From Caldifarciminota bacterium UBA3073 (GTDB taxonomy: Bacteria; Hydrothermota; UBA3073), in NCBI GenBank assembly GCA_002366725.1, contig DFBT01000012.1:1-16258 (forward strand): a stretch of DNA of 16,258 nucleotides, written 5' to 3'. Below the pieces are notes generated by a model. The model searched no databases. It had not been told where the DNA came from and was given only the letters and a program-made list of their open reading frames with translations. Position numbers and translations under genes: made by a program. The stretch's first letter is position 1, and every line of letters begins with the position of its first letter. Positions 7,574 to 14,165 of the stretch are shown one piece after another.

Positions 7574-7602
7574 TTGACTTTTAAGTGGAGTTATGTTATA
7601 AT
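7574..7602 (+). promoter_or_regulatory. Near-consensus sigma-70 promoter
   Basis: TTGACT (7574-7579), a 17-base spacer and a perfect TATAAT (7597-7602) match the housekeeping promoter consensus at 11 of 12 positions with ideal spacing. Transcription should begin about 7608-7610, leaving a leader of roughly 13 bases that contains the ribosome-binding site AGGAAAA (7611-7617) before ATG 7622. It is the best promoter in the window and implies that the DUF502 gene begins its own transcription unit with high basal expression. Confidence 0.85.
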
Positions 7603-7621
7603 AGCGATGTAGGAAAAGTAT

Positions 7622-8254
7622 ATGATAAAAGGTTTTAAAAATAGATTCCTTTTGGGATTTGCCGTAATTGTTCCCATATTTCTGGCGATTTTTATCATCT
7701 GGTATCTGACCGCGCGGATCGGTGGATTATTCTCCGCCCTATTTTCCAGAATCCCGCAACTCTCGGGATTTTCGGGGTATATAACTGCACTGTTCGGATT
7801 CTTTACGGCAATATTCATTATATACCTCGTTGGATTTCTCGCCACATCATTAGTCGGTAAAAGTATATTAAGGCTCATTGAGTGGATTCTCGGAAAAATC
7901 CCACTGATAAGGGGGATATATTCTGGGGCGAGACAACTCACCCATGCATTATTTGTTGATAGGAGTGCCTTTAAGAAGGCAGTTTTAGTTGAATTTCCGA
8001 GGAAGGGGCTGTATAGTATCGGTTTTGTTACTAATGAGAAAGGATATAAAGAAGGTGATACATATCTTGTTTCACTTTTCATTCCGACTACGCCAAATAT
8101 AACTACGGGTTATTACATTCTCGCCAGAAAAGATGAGCTTATTTTTCTGCCGTTTGGGGTAGAGAAAGCGTTCAATATCCTCATTTCGGGAGGGGTTATA
8201 TCTGTGCCGGAGAATATACCGGGCTTGAGACCAGAGACACCAGTCTGCCGATAG
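7622..8254 (+). CDS. DUF502 family membrane protein
   Basis: Conserved membrane protein of unknown function. The 210 residues carry two hydrophobic segments, about 9-30 and 52-78, followed by the DUF502 core: GKIPLIRGIYSGARQL (91-106), a soluble beta-rich part, FIPTTPNITTGYYIL (153-167, normally FxPTTPNPTSG) and SGGVISVPE (189-197). The last residues (PETPVCR) run into a small hairpin at 8244-8259 that contains the stop codon, so the C-terminus may have been altered by repeat insertion. It is driven by the strong promoter at 7574-7602 and has an AGGAAAA ribosome-binding site. The family is widespread in bacteria and plants without an agreed biochemical role. Confidence 0.88.
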   Translation: MIKGFKNRFLLGFAVIVPIFLAIFIIWYLTARIGGLFSALFSRIPQLSGFSGYITALFGFFTAIFIIYLVGFLATSLVGKSILRLIEWILGKIPLIRGIYSGARQLTHALFVDRSAFKKAVLVEFPRKGLYSIGFVTNEKGYKEGDTYLVSLFIPTTPNITTGYYILARKDELIFLPFGVEKAFNILISGGVISVPENIPGLRPETPVCR

Positions 8255-8271
8255 GCAGATAAGACCTTTTA
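8244..8271 (+). terminator. Hairpin at end of the DUF502 gene
   Basis: TCTGCC-GATA-GGCAGA (8244-8259) forms a 6-bp stem with a 4-base loop and holds the DUF502 stop codon (8252-8254). A T-rich stretch (8266-8275) begins a few bases later, so it could act as a weak terminator. The TCTGCC/GGCAGA dyad also resembles a dispersed palindromic repeat, so the terminator role is uncertain. Confidence 0.35.
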
Positions 8272-8310
8272 TATTTCTTTGTGCATTTATTTTAGTCTGT
8301 GGTCTGCTTG

Positions 8311-8339
8311 CCCCGTTGCTCTGAAGGAGCTTTACGGGG
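8311..8339. repeat. CCCCGT/ACGGGG hairpin
   Basis: CCCCGT (8311-8316) pairs with ACGGGG (8334-8339), and inside it GCTC (8318-8321) pairs with GAGC (8327-8330) around a TGAAG loop. C-rich and G-rich ends of the same type flank the palindrome at 5443-5470, and ACCCCGCC occurs at 12103-12110. These may be diverged members of one palindromic repeat family. Confidence 0.5.
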
Positions 8340-8366
8340 TGGTCTATACTCTTATGTCTAAATTTG

Positions 8367-8387
8367 TAATCTGTGATCATCCGTGTT
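8367..8387. repeat. Dispersed repeat word, copy A
   Basis: The reverse complement of 8367-8387 aligns without gaps to 12129-12149 at 15 of 21 positions, both carrying AAC...GAT...CACAGA. Both copies are intergenic. This supports a degenerate dispersed repeat family rather than chance, though with two short copies the statistical weight is modest. Confidence 0.45.
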
Positions 8388-8456
8388 CACCCTGTTAAAT
8401 AGAATTGCCCTTTAGCAATACCTCCGTATTTATTTTGAGTTATTTAACGGGGTGAA
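8386..8456. repeat. 16-bp inverted repeat
   Basis: TTCACCCTGTTAAATA (8386-8401) and TATTTAACGGGGTGAA (8441-8456) are reverse complements at 15 of 16 positions, and the mismatch is a G-U pair in RNA. The 39-base loop contains a second stem ATTGC/GCAAT (8404-8408 with 8415-8419). The near-perfect pairing in otherwise loose DNA suggests either a recent repeat insertion or selection for the structure. Confidence 0.65.
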
Positions 8457-8459
8457 TCT

Positions 8460-8498
8460 GTGGTTAATATATATTTTGGGATTATTACCACGATGACA
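8460..8498. repeat. GTGGTTAAT / ACCACGATGACA repeat words
   Basis: GTGGTTAAT (8460-8468) recurs exactly at 10-18 of the window. It pairs in part with ATTATTACCAC (8481-8491) to form a dyad just before the CorC-like gene. ACCACGATGACA (8487-8498) differs from ACCACGAGATGACA at 16245-16258 only by a missing GA. Confidence 0.5.
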
Positions 8499-8508
8499 AA
8501 ACTTTGAT

Positions 8509-9312
8509 ATGGGTATAGTGGATTTCATCAAAAAGAGACTTTTGCATAGAACACATCCCGAGTCTGAAGACGAGATAAAGGAATTCATAAAAATGGGCGA
8601 AGAGGGAGGCTTGATTACAGAAGATGAGGAGACGATGATAGAAAGAGTCTTTGAACTGGGAGATAAGGAGGTGGCTGAGATTATGGTTCCAAGGGTGGAG
8701 ATGATAACGGGTAATGTACAGAAAAGCGTTCAGGATGTGCGTAACCTTATGGTTATGTCGGGTTTCTCGCGCATTCCGATCTGGTACGAGTCGATTGACG
8801 ATGTTATTGGTGTTGCTCATGCAAAGGATATATTGCGATTTAGGGGGAAACTCAAAGATACCTCCATCGTTGAGGTGGTGAGATTACCCTATTTTATCCT
8901 GGATACGAAGCCCGTCGTTGAGGCAATGAAAGAATTGAAATCCGCGCATGTTTCAATAGCGATAGTCACAGACGAACACGCAGGTGTATGTGGTTTGGTT
9001 ACGATGGAAGACATTGTTGAGGAGATAGTGGGAGAGCTACAGGATGAATTTGATAAGGATGTGTTTCTATATAAACGGCTTAAGGGCGGTTCCTTTCTTT
9101 TTAATGCGAGGATAGAACTTGATGAGTTCAACAAACTTCTCGGGACGCAATTTAAAGAGGAAGATGTAAATACACTGGCGGGTCTTTTATGTCGGAGGTT
9201 GGAAAGAATTCCATCAAAAGGTGAGACATTTGTTATCGATGGCGTACAATTCAAAATCATTTCGGCAACCGACCAGAGGATACACAAGGTGATAGTTAGA
9301 AAGAGTCCATGA
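8509..9312 (+). CDS. CorC/HlyC-like CBS-domain protein
   Basis: Soluble 267-residue protein with the layout of E. coli CorC (292 residues). A short acidic N-terminal part (1-50) is followed by a CBS pair (about 55-110 and 118-175) with IMVPRVEM (58-65) and GLVTMEDIVEEIVGEL (162-177), and a CorC/HlyC transporter-associated domain (about 185-265). It lacks the N-terminal DUF21 (CNNM) membrane domain of longer relatives. CBS pairs of this family bind adenosine nucleotides and are linked to Mg2+/Co2+ efflux or resistance and metal homeostasis; the older name haemolysin is misleading. No clear ribosome-binding site precedes ATG 8509. Its stop overlaps the next start (ATGA), coupling it to a lipoprotein gene. 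Confidence 0.9.
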   Translation: MGIVDFIKKRLLHRTHPESEDEIKEFIKMGEEGGLITEDEETMIERVFELGDKEVAEIMVPRVEMITGNVQKSVQDVRNLMVMSGFSRIPIWYESIDDVIGVAHAKDILRFRGKLKDTSIVEVVRLPYFILDTKPVVEAMKELKSAHVSIAIVTDEHAGVCGLVTMEDIVEEIVGELQDEFDKDVFLYKRLKGGSFLFNARIELDEFNKLLGTQFKEEDVNTLAGLLCRRLERIPSKGETFVIDGVQFKIISATDQRIHKVIVRKSP

Positions 9313-10397
9313 AAAAATATATGCTCATATTCTTTCTGATTGTACTATCGGGTTGTACATGGATAAGAGAAAAAATTAGTCCGTACCCCGAATTGGAGAA
9401 GAAAATTCCCTTGTGTGGTATACTTGTCCCCTATGAACCCATGTACAGGATACTTGGGGAAGATTTGCGGGACGGGGTTCTTCTCGGTCTCGGTAGAAAG
9501 GGGGCAAATGTTTACGATACGGGTGCAGATCCAATACAGGCAATAGAAGTGGTAAAAAAGGCAATATTTGAGGACGGAGTAACCTGTATAATAGGCCCCT
9601 TACTCTCGAGTACAGCCATTCCCGTTGCCTGTGTATCCCAACTTGCGGGTGTCCCAATGCTCTCGCCCACGGCGACAGAGGAGAGATTACCATCCATAGG
9701 CAAATACATATATAAGCTTTATTCCCCTGCAGATGTTGAGGAAATAGCACTTGCCCATTATGTGATAAGAGAGGCAAGATTATACGATATTGCAATTCTC
9801 ACTTCTGACGATTCCTACGGAAGGGAGATAACGAAAAAATTCGGAAAGGAGATAGAGAGATTGGGTGGAAGGATTACGCATGTTTTTTATTACACTCCGG
9901 GTTCTTCCGATCTGAGAGAGAGTATGTTATCCTTGAGGGATGCGAATATAAATGCGATTTTTATCTCCGCCCACGAATCAGATATTCCCGGAATAGCATC
10001 CCAGTTTGCCTACTACGAAGTGGTTGATAGCTCTGCAATCATTTTTGGCACTGAGGAGTGGGGTTATCCGAAAATTATAAATGAATATGAGGATTATTTG
10101 CCCCATGTTGTATTTACCTCTCTATCGGACTTTGGGAAATATCCAGAGTTCGAAGATGATTTTAACCGTAAGTTCGACAGAACTCCCACGGAAGCGGCAT
10201 TTATGGGTTACGCAGCCGCCAGACTTTTTATCCTTGCCGTTGAGAATGGGGCAAGTAACAGGAAGAAGTTGCAATCGTGGCTCTCTGATAATGAGACCAT
10301 TCAGCCGCTTTTCGGCATTGCGCTTTCGAAGGAAGAACTTGTCTCTTATGTTAGGATCTTTGAGGTGAAAAGGGGAAAAGTTGGTCTTCTGAATTAG
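9309..10397 (+). CDS. Lipoprotein with type 1 periplasmic-binding fold
   Basis: The 362-residue protein begins with a lipoprotein signal peptide: MKK, a hydrophobic stretch, then the lipobox LSGC with C16. The mature part resembles the LivJ/Peripla_BP_6 fold: CGILVPYEP, then GVLLGLG, CIIGPLLSSTAIPVA (about 93-107), PMLSPTATEE, YDIAILTSDDSYGRE and the second lobe with INAIFISAHESDIPG and TEAAFMGYAAARLF. Such proteins bind amino acids or other small ligands for ABC importers, but the same fold serves in LpoA-type activators of penicillin-binding proteins. No permease or ATPase gene is near, and the gene overlaps the CorC-like gene by 4 bp. I therefore call it an orphan binding lipoprotein with sensing or scaffold roles open; its ligand cannot be read from sequence. 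Confidence 0.85.
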   Translation: MKKYMLIFFLIVLSGCTWIREKISPYPELEKKIPLCGILVPYEPMYRILGEDLRDGVLLGLGRKGANVYDTGADPIQAIEVVKKAIFEDGVTCIIGPLLSSTAIPVACVSQLAGVPMLSPTATEERLPSIGKYIYKLYSPADVEEIALAHYVIREARLYDIAILTSDDSYGREITKKFGKEIERLGGRITHVFYYTPGSSDLRESMLSLRDANINAIFISAHESDIPGIASQFAYYEVVDSSAIIFGTEEWGYPKIINEYEDYLPHVVFTSLSDFGKYPEFEDDFNRKFDRTPTEAAFMGYAAARLFILAVENGASNRKKLQSWLSDNETIQPLFGIALSKEELVSYVRIFEVKRGKVGLLN

Positions 10398-10423
10398 AGA
10401 CGCTCAGTAAAATGGTCTCGATC

Positions 10424-10443
10424 AACCAATAACCAGTCAATCA
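10424..10443. repeat. Heptad-like repeat upstream of trkH
   Basis: CCAATAACCAGTCAATCAAT is made of the same words (CCAATA, AGTCAAT) as the reverse complement of the heptad array at 7507-7541. It fills much of the 58-base gap before trkH, which has no visible ribosome-binding site. Confidence 0.4.
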
Positions 10444-10455
10444 ATTTAAATTAAT

Positions 10456-11769
10456 ATGAATCCAGCAAAGTGGATATTTTCCGGTTATCTCTGTATAATT
10501 TTGGTTGGGTGCCTTCTTCTATCCCTGCCCATTTCCTCATCCGGTGAAAGAATAGACCCCGTTGATAGCTTCTTTACAGCGACATCCAGTCTATGTGTAA
10601 CGGGACTCATCGTCAAGGATACACCCAATGACTTTTCTCTATTCGGACACATCGTCATTCTTGTCCTGATTCAACTTGGCGGGTTGGGATATATGACCGT
10701 GGGGTCGTTGCTCTTTCTTACACTTGGTAGAAGGTTTTCTATCCGTCAGTCCACCGTGACGAGTGAGGGTATCTCTCTGATGGATAGAGGAGGTCTGCGG
10801 TCACTCATAAAGAGGATCTTGCTGTTTACCATCATCTTTGAAGTTTTAGGGATGCTGATTTTCACACACACCTTTTCTGTTAGGAACTGCAATCATCCAC
10901 TCTGGCTTGGGCTGTTTCATTCTGTCTCAGCTTTTTGTAATGCCGGTTTTTCTCTCTTCTCCGATAGTTTTGTAAGATTTCAGAATGACCCACTTTTTCT
11001 TCTGACTGCCTCTTCATTGTTCATTATTGGCGGTCTCGGTTTCGTGGTGCTTGCTGAACTTATTACAAGGAGGAGAAAAAGATTATCGCTCCACAGCCAT
11101 ATAGTACTTGTTACAACACTGGTTTTAATAGTTGGGGGCAGCATTGTCTTCTTCTTTTCCGAGAACGGGAATCTGTTGGGGAATCACTCAGTGGGTACGA
11201 AGGCGCTTCTCTCTTACTTTGAGGCGACTACTCCAAGGACTGCCGGTTTCACCGTATTGAACCTGGGGCGAGCAAATAACTGTACGCTCTTTTTTATCTT
11301 AATGCTCATGTTTATTGGTGCGTCTCCGGGTGGTACGGGTGGTGGGATAAAGACCACCACAATCGGTATATGTTTCTTATCAACTCTCCAGTATCTGCGG
11401 GGGAAAAGGAATGTCAATGCATTCGGGAAGAGAATCAGGGAGGAAGATATCCGGAGGGCATTCCACCTCATTGGCATATCCCTTGCCCTTATTGCCTTCG
11501 GAGTCCTGGTTCTAACGCTTGAAGGACTTCCCTTTAGGAGGATATTGTTTGAGGAGCTTTCGGCGTTTGGTACAGTTGGACTTTCCACGGGTAGTCTTTC
11601 AATGGCGGGAGTGAGCCTGTCACATGATTTTTCTATATTGGGAAAGATAATAATAATAATAACGATGTTTGCCGGTAGGGTAGGCCCCTTAACGCTTGGG
11701 TTTGCGTTACTCGAACGCAGGGAGCTGACGACATTTAAGTACCCCGAAGAACTTGTGCAGGTGGGATAG
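10456..11769 (+). CDS. ktrB: TrkH/KtrB-type potassium transporter subunit
   Basis: Integral membrane K+ channel-like subunit of 437 residues, closer in size to KtrB (about 445) than to TrkH (about 483). Four pore repeats are visible with their selectivity-filter glycines: CVTGL (G50), CNAGF (G164), RTAGF (G264) and GTVGL (G375). The glycine-rich intramembrane gate after the third pore is SPGGTGGGIKTTT (290-302). Eight transmembrane helices flank the pores. The usual regulatory partner, an RCK/TrkA-N protein (KtrA/TrkA), is not adjacent on either side. No ribosome-binding site is seen before ATG 10456, where the DNA is AT-rich. Ion choice (K+ alone, or Na+-coupled as in Ktr) is inferred from the family. 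Confidence 0.92.
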   Translation: MNPAKWIFSGYLCIILVGCLLLSLPISSSGERIDPVDSFFTATSSLCVTGLIVKDTPNDFSLFGHIVILVLIQLGGLGYMTVGSLLFLTLGRRFSIRQSTVTSEGISLMDRGGLRSLIKRILLFTIIFEVLGMLIFTHTFSVRNCNHPLWLGLFHSVSAFCNAGFSLFSDSFVRFQNDPLFLLTASSLFIIGGLGFVVLAELITRRRKRLSLHSHIVLVTTLVLIVGGSIVFFFSENGNLLGNHSVGTKALLSYFEATTPRTAGFTVLNLGRANNCTLFFILMLMFIGASPGGTGGGIKTTTIGICFLSTLQYLRGKRNVNAFGKRIREEDIRRAFHLIGISLALIAFGVLVLTLEGLPFRRILFEELSAFGTVGLSTGSLSMAGVSLSHDFSILGKIIIIITMFAGRVGPLTLGFALLERRELTTFKYPEELVQVG

Positions 11770-11803
11770 GATGGGTTCTAATTTAACGGGAATTGTCGGA
11801 CTC

Positions 11804-11830
11804 GTAAAAGGTGGAAATTTTACTTTTTAT
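11804..11830 (+). terminator. Weak hairpin plus T-tract after ktrB
   Basis: GTAAAA (11804-11809) pairs with TTTTAC (11818-11823) around an 8-base loop, and TTTTTAT follows directly. The stem is AT-rich and weak, so it may only attenuate transcription between ktrB and the small membrane protein gene. Confidence 0.25.
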
Positions 11831-11842
11831 CCCGGAGGAAAT

Positions 11843-12079
11843 ATGGCGGAGAAAAAGCAGAAAATGGGTATAAATGAAAAAAGAGAAAAGACGGAGGAAG
11901 TAAGGTTTGGCAAGATAAACTATCTTTTGCTCTCGCTCGGAGTACTATTCATCGCTTTTGGGTATTTAAGCCTTTCAAGAGGTTCTCTAACACTTGCCCC
12001 CATAATGCTTGTCGTTGGTTACTGCGTACTCATACCATTTGGTATAGTAATGAGAGGTAAGAAGAGGGATACAGTGTAG
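11843..12079 (+). CDS. Small two-helix membrane protein, unknown function
   Basis: A 78-residue protein begins MAEKKQKMGINEKREK, a highly charged cytoplasmic tail, then FGKINYLLLSLGVLFIAFGYLSLS (first helix, about 22-45), a short RGSLTLAP turn and a second helix (about 50-70) ending in MRGKKRDTV. Its pattern resembles short DUF3098-like proteins of uncultured bacteria, but I do not recognise a named function. ATG 11843 follows a strong ribosome-binding site GGAGGAA (11834-11840), which favours it over longer upstream in-frame starts that would run into ktrB. It is 73 bases downstream of ktrB and might be a small accessory subunit, but nothing in the sequence shows that. Confidence 0.75.
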   Translation: MAEKKQKMGINEKREKTEEVRFGKINYLLLSLGVLFIAFGYLSLSRGSLTLAPIMLVVGYCVLIPFGIVMRGKKRDTV

Positions 12080-12123
12080 TTTGAAAACAAAGAGTTGGAC
12101 GCACCCCGCCTTCAGCTGGGCAT

Positions 12124-12160
12124 GGATTAACGCAGATCGACACAGAATAAAGACAGAGGA
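12124..12160. repeat. Dispersed repeat word, copy B
   Basis: GGATTAACGCAGATCGACAC and the following CAGAATAAAGACAGAGG make up an intergenic repeat word; 12129-12149 matches the reverse complement of 8367-8387 at 15 of 21 positions. Just before it, ACCCCGCC (12103-12110) resembles the C-rich ends of the hairpins at 5443-5470 and 8311-8339. Confidence 0.45.
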
Positions 12161-12167
12161 ATATACA

Positions 12168-12197
12168 TTGAGAAATTAAATCAGAGTTCTCTACAGT
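12168..12197 (+). promoter_or_regulatory. Possible promoter of the lipoprotein-HtrA-sigma run
   Basis: TTGAGA (12168-12173) and TACAGT (12192-12197) match the sigma-70 hexamers at five and four of six positions with an 18-base spacer, about 40 bases before ATG 12236. The match is moderate. An alternative-sigma promoter could equally lie here unrecognised. Confidence 0.25.
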
Positions 12198-12235
12198 TAT
12201 GTTTTCGGATACCTATAGTACTACCAGGAGGATAT

Positions 12236-12688
12236 ATGAAGAGATGGGCTTATCTCATATCGGTACTACTGTTGATGGGTTGTGAGGTAACTGAAGCTCC
12301 CAGACCTGTCAGAAAGAGTGAATTTACTCCCCCAAAAGACAACAGAATAACGGAGGAGATGGCTCGTTCCTATGTAAATGCCTCGAAGTATCTCCTCGAG
12401 GCTATAGCCAGCCACGAAAAGTCCATAGAAGACTTTACAAATGAGTACGAGCTCTCCCGGGACCTCTCTGAACTCGCCGATTCTGCGTATAAAGAAACGC
12501 ATCGGGATGTTGTAAAGGCATGGGATGGGCTTGTCAAAGATTGGGAGAAAAGTGAAAGGGATGCTTATAAAAGGGCAAAGATAACAGAAGAAGAATTTAA
12601 TTGGATAGGTGGTGCACTTACAGATTCCCTAAACGAGGATATGCAGAAGAAAATAGCGGGAGAACTGGAGGCAATCCAGCAGAAGTAA
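12236..12688 (+). CDS. Small helical lipoprotein, unknown function
   Basis: A 150-residue protein has a lipoprotein signal peptide MKRWAYLISVLLLMGC with C16 as the lipidated residue. A proline-rich linker (about 20-35) precedes a mostly helical, charged body (about 38-150) rich in Glu, Lys and Asp with regular hydrophobic spacing, which suggests a helical bundle or coiled coil. There are no transmembrane segments after the signal. I do not recognise a family. The start is firm: AGGAGG (12226-12231) lies five bases before the ATG. It precedes the HtrA protease gene by 57 bases with a hairpin between them. A role as an HtrA partner or substrate-like envelope sensor is only a guess from position. 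Confidence 0.8.
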   Translation: MKRWAYLISVLLLMGCEVTEAPRPVRKSEFTPPKDNRITEEMARSYVNASKYLLEAIASHEKSIEDFTNEYELSRDLSELADSAYKETHRDVVKAWDGLVKDWEKSERDAYKRAKITEEEFNWIGGALTDSLNEDMQKKIAGELEAIQQK

Positions 12689-12694
12689 GTATGT

Positions 12695-12720
12695 GCAGGG
12701 CTTGCCACTGCTGTATTTTT
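12695..12720 (+). terminator. Probable intrinsic terminator after lipoprotein gene
   Basis: GCAGGG (12695-12700) pairs with CC-A-CTGC (12705-12711, one bulged A) around the loop CTTG, followed by TGTATTTTT (12712-12720). The short T-tract and bulge make it imperfect. It might limit read-through from the lipoprotein gene into the HtrA gene. Confidence 0.4.
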
Positions 12721-12745
12721 AAGAGTAAATAAACGGGGAGATAGC

Positions 12746-14128
12746 ATGAGAAAATTTGCCATAGCCGTTGCCCTTCTCGTGCCATTTTTATGTATAGCAC
12801 AGAGAATGCCCTTAAACGAAGAGGAAGAAAGTCCATTCGTTGATGTGGCAAAAAGGGTAATGCCAAGTGTCGTTAATATCAGCGCGGAGAAGGTTGTGAA
12901 GATAAAAGTCCCGGATGAGTTTCAGGACCCGTTCTTTGAATTCTGGAAAAAGTTCTTTCCGGAGTTTCCGAAGGAACAGAGGGAGAAGAGTCTTGGCTCT
13001 GGCGTAATAATAACAGAAGACGGGTTCATACTAACGAATAATCATGTGGTGAGTGGTGCCGAGAAGATAGTGGTAAAGACGAAAGAGAAGACATACAGGA
13101 ATGTGAAAGTTGTTGGGAAGGATCCACTCACTGACCTCGCCCTATTGAAGATCGAGGAGAAGGATCTTCCGTATTCAGAACTGGGTAATTCGGATGAGAT
13201 AGAGGTCGGAGATTGGGTGATGGCGATAGGAAATCCGTTTGGACTTGAGCGCACCGTCACGGTTGGTATTATATCGGCAAAACATAGAACCGGCATCAAG
13301 CTGCCGGGTAGTAGAGCTTTCCAGGATTTCATTCAAACAGATGCGGCGATAAATCCAGGGAATTCCGGCGGTCCACTCGTTAACATAAGGGGAGAGATTG
13401 TGGGGATAAACACAGCCATCCAGACAAGGGGTCTACCGGGGAACATAGGTATAGGATTTGCTGTTCCGAGTAACATAGCGGAAGGTGTGCTCAAGGACCT
13501 TATGACAAAGGGAAAGGTGGAGAGAGGGTATCTCGGTATCTATTACCAGGAGGTTACACGGGATATGGCAGAGGGACTCGGTCTCGATAGAGCAAGAGGG
13601 ATTATTGTCTCGCAGGTGGTAAAAGACAGTCCCGCAGAAAAGGCGGGGCTTGAAGAAGGCGATATAATTATTGAATTTGGTGAAGAGGAAGTGACCTACT
13701 CCCAATTTCCATTTATGGTTGCAAGAACGCCAATCGGAGAGAAAGTCAGTGTAAGGGTCATCCGTGATAAGAAGACCATTACATTGAAGGTGAGGATCGC
13801 CAAACGCCCATCTGAGGAAACCGTGGCAGAGGTTGAGCAAGAGAAGAACTTTTGGCTCGGTATAGAGGTGGCTGGGCTCTCATCGAAAGAGGCAGAAACG
13901 CTCGGTGTAAAAGAGAAGGAGGGTGTTCTGGTTATAAATGTTCAGCCCGAAGGTGCGGCATATAGATACATAAAGAAGGGAGATATTATAAAGAAGATAA
14001 ACACTGAATACATCGAGAATATACAGGACTATAATGCGGTAAAGAAGAAACTCGAAAACAGTGATAAGCCAATTGTTTTTTTGGTGAAGAGGGGAGAAGC
14101 TTCGAGGTTTATTACGATTACCCCGTGA
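12746..14128 (+). CDS. degP: HtrA/DegP-family periplasmic serine protease
   Basis: Periplasmic protease/chaperone that degrades or refolds damaged envelope proteins. The 460-residue product has an N-terminal signal peptide (about 1-19, MRKFAIAVALLVPFLCIAQ). The trypsin-like domain follows with the triad H100 (TNNHVV), D130 (TDLALL) and S207 (GNSGGPL). Two PDZ domains follow, about 266-350 (RGYLGIYYQEVT) and 370-460 (FWLGIEV). A Q-linker-like loop with many Phe/Lys/Glu (about 55-80) precedes the protease, comparable to the LA loop of DegP. The ribosome-binding site GGGGAG (12735-12740) is well spaced. The gene lies 37 bases before a sigma factor gene, suggesting stress-linked co-expression. 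With both PDZ domains and a full triad, I expect an active enzyme. Confidence 0.96.
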   Translation: MRKFAIAVALLVPFLCIAQRMPLNEEEESPFVDVAKRVMPSVVNISAEKVVKIKVPDEFQDPFFEFWKKFFPEFPKEQREKSLGSGVIITEDGFILTNNHVVSGAEKIVVKTKEKTYRNVKVVGKDPLTDLALLKIEEKDLPYSELGNSDEIEVGDWVMAIGNPFGLERTVTVGIISAKHRTGIKLPGSRAFQDFIQTDAAINPGNSGGPLVNIRGEIVGINTAIQTRGLPGNIGIGFAVPSNIAEGVLKDLMTKGKVERGYLGIYYQEVTRDMAEGLGLDRARGIIVSQVVKDSPAEKAGLEEGDIIIEFGEEEVTYSQFPFMVARTPIGEKVSVRVIRDKKTITLKVRIAKRPSEETVAEVEQEKNFWLGIEVAGLSSKEAETLGVKEKEGVLVINVQPEGAAYRYIKKGDIIKKINTEYIENIQDYNAVKKKLENSDKPIVFLVKRGEASRFITITP

Positions 14129-14165
14129 TAGAAGGTGGTAACCGAAAGGGTCTACAAAAAAACTT

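Larger units (their letters stand above)
8255..8508. other. 254-bp gene-free region with stacked hairpins
   Basis: The longest non-coding stretch in the window holds no open frame or RNA gene that I recognise. It contains a C/G-capped hairpin (8311-8339), a dispersed repeat word (8367-8387), a 16-bp inverted repeat (8386-8401 with 8441-8456) enclosing a small inner stem (8404-8408 with 8415-8419), and a GTGGT/ACCAC dyad just before the next gene. A promoter for the CorC-like gene should be here or further upstream, but I cannot place one with confidence. A structured RNA is possible; accumulated repeat debris is more likely. Confidence 0.5.

Noticed and set aside
8255..8508. tRNA or known small RNA gene in the large spacer
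   Set aside because: No cloverleaf, TTCRANNC arm or CCA end was found; the stems are better explained as inverted repeats.
10081..10368. Plus-strand 95-codon frame inside the binding-protein lipoprotein gene
   Set aside because: It is an out-of-frame shadow of a well-supported gene, with no ribosome-binding site and no family resemblance.
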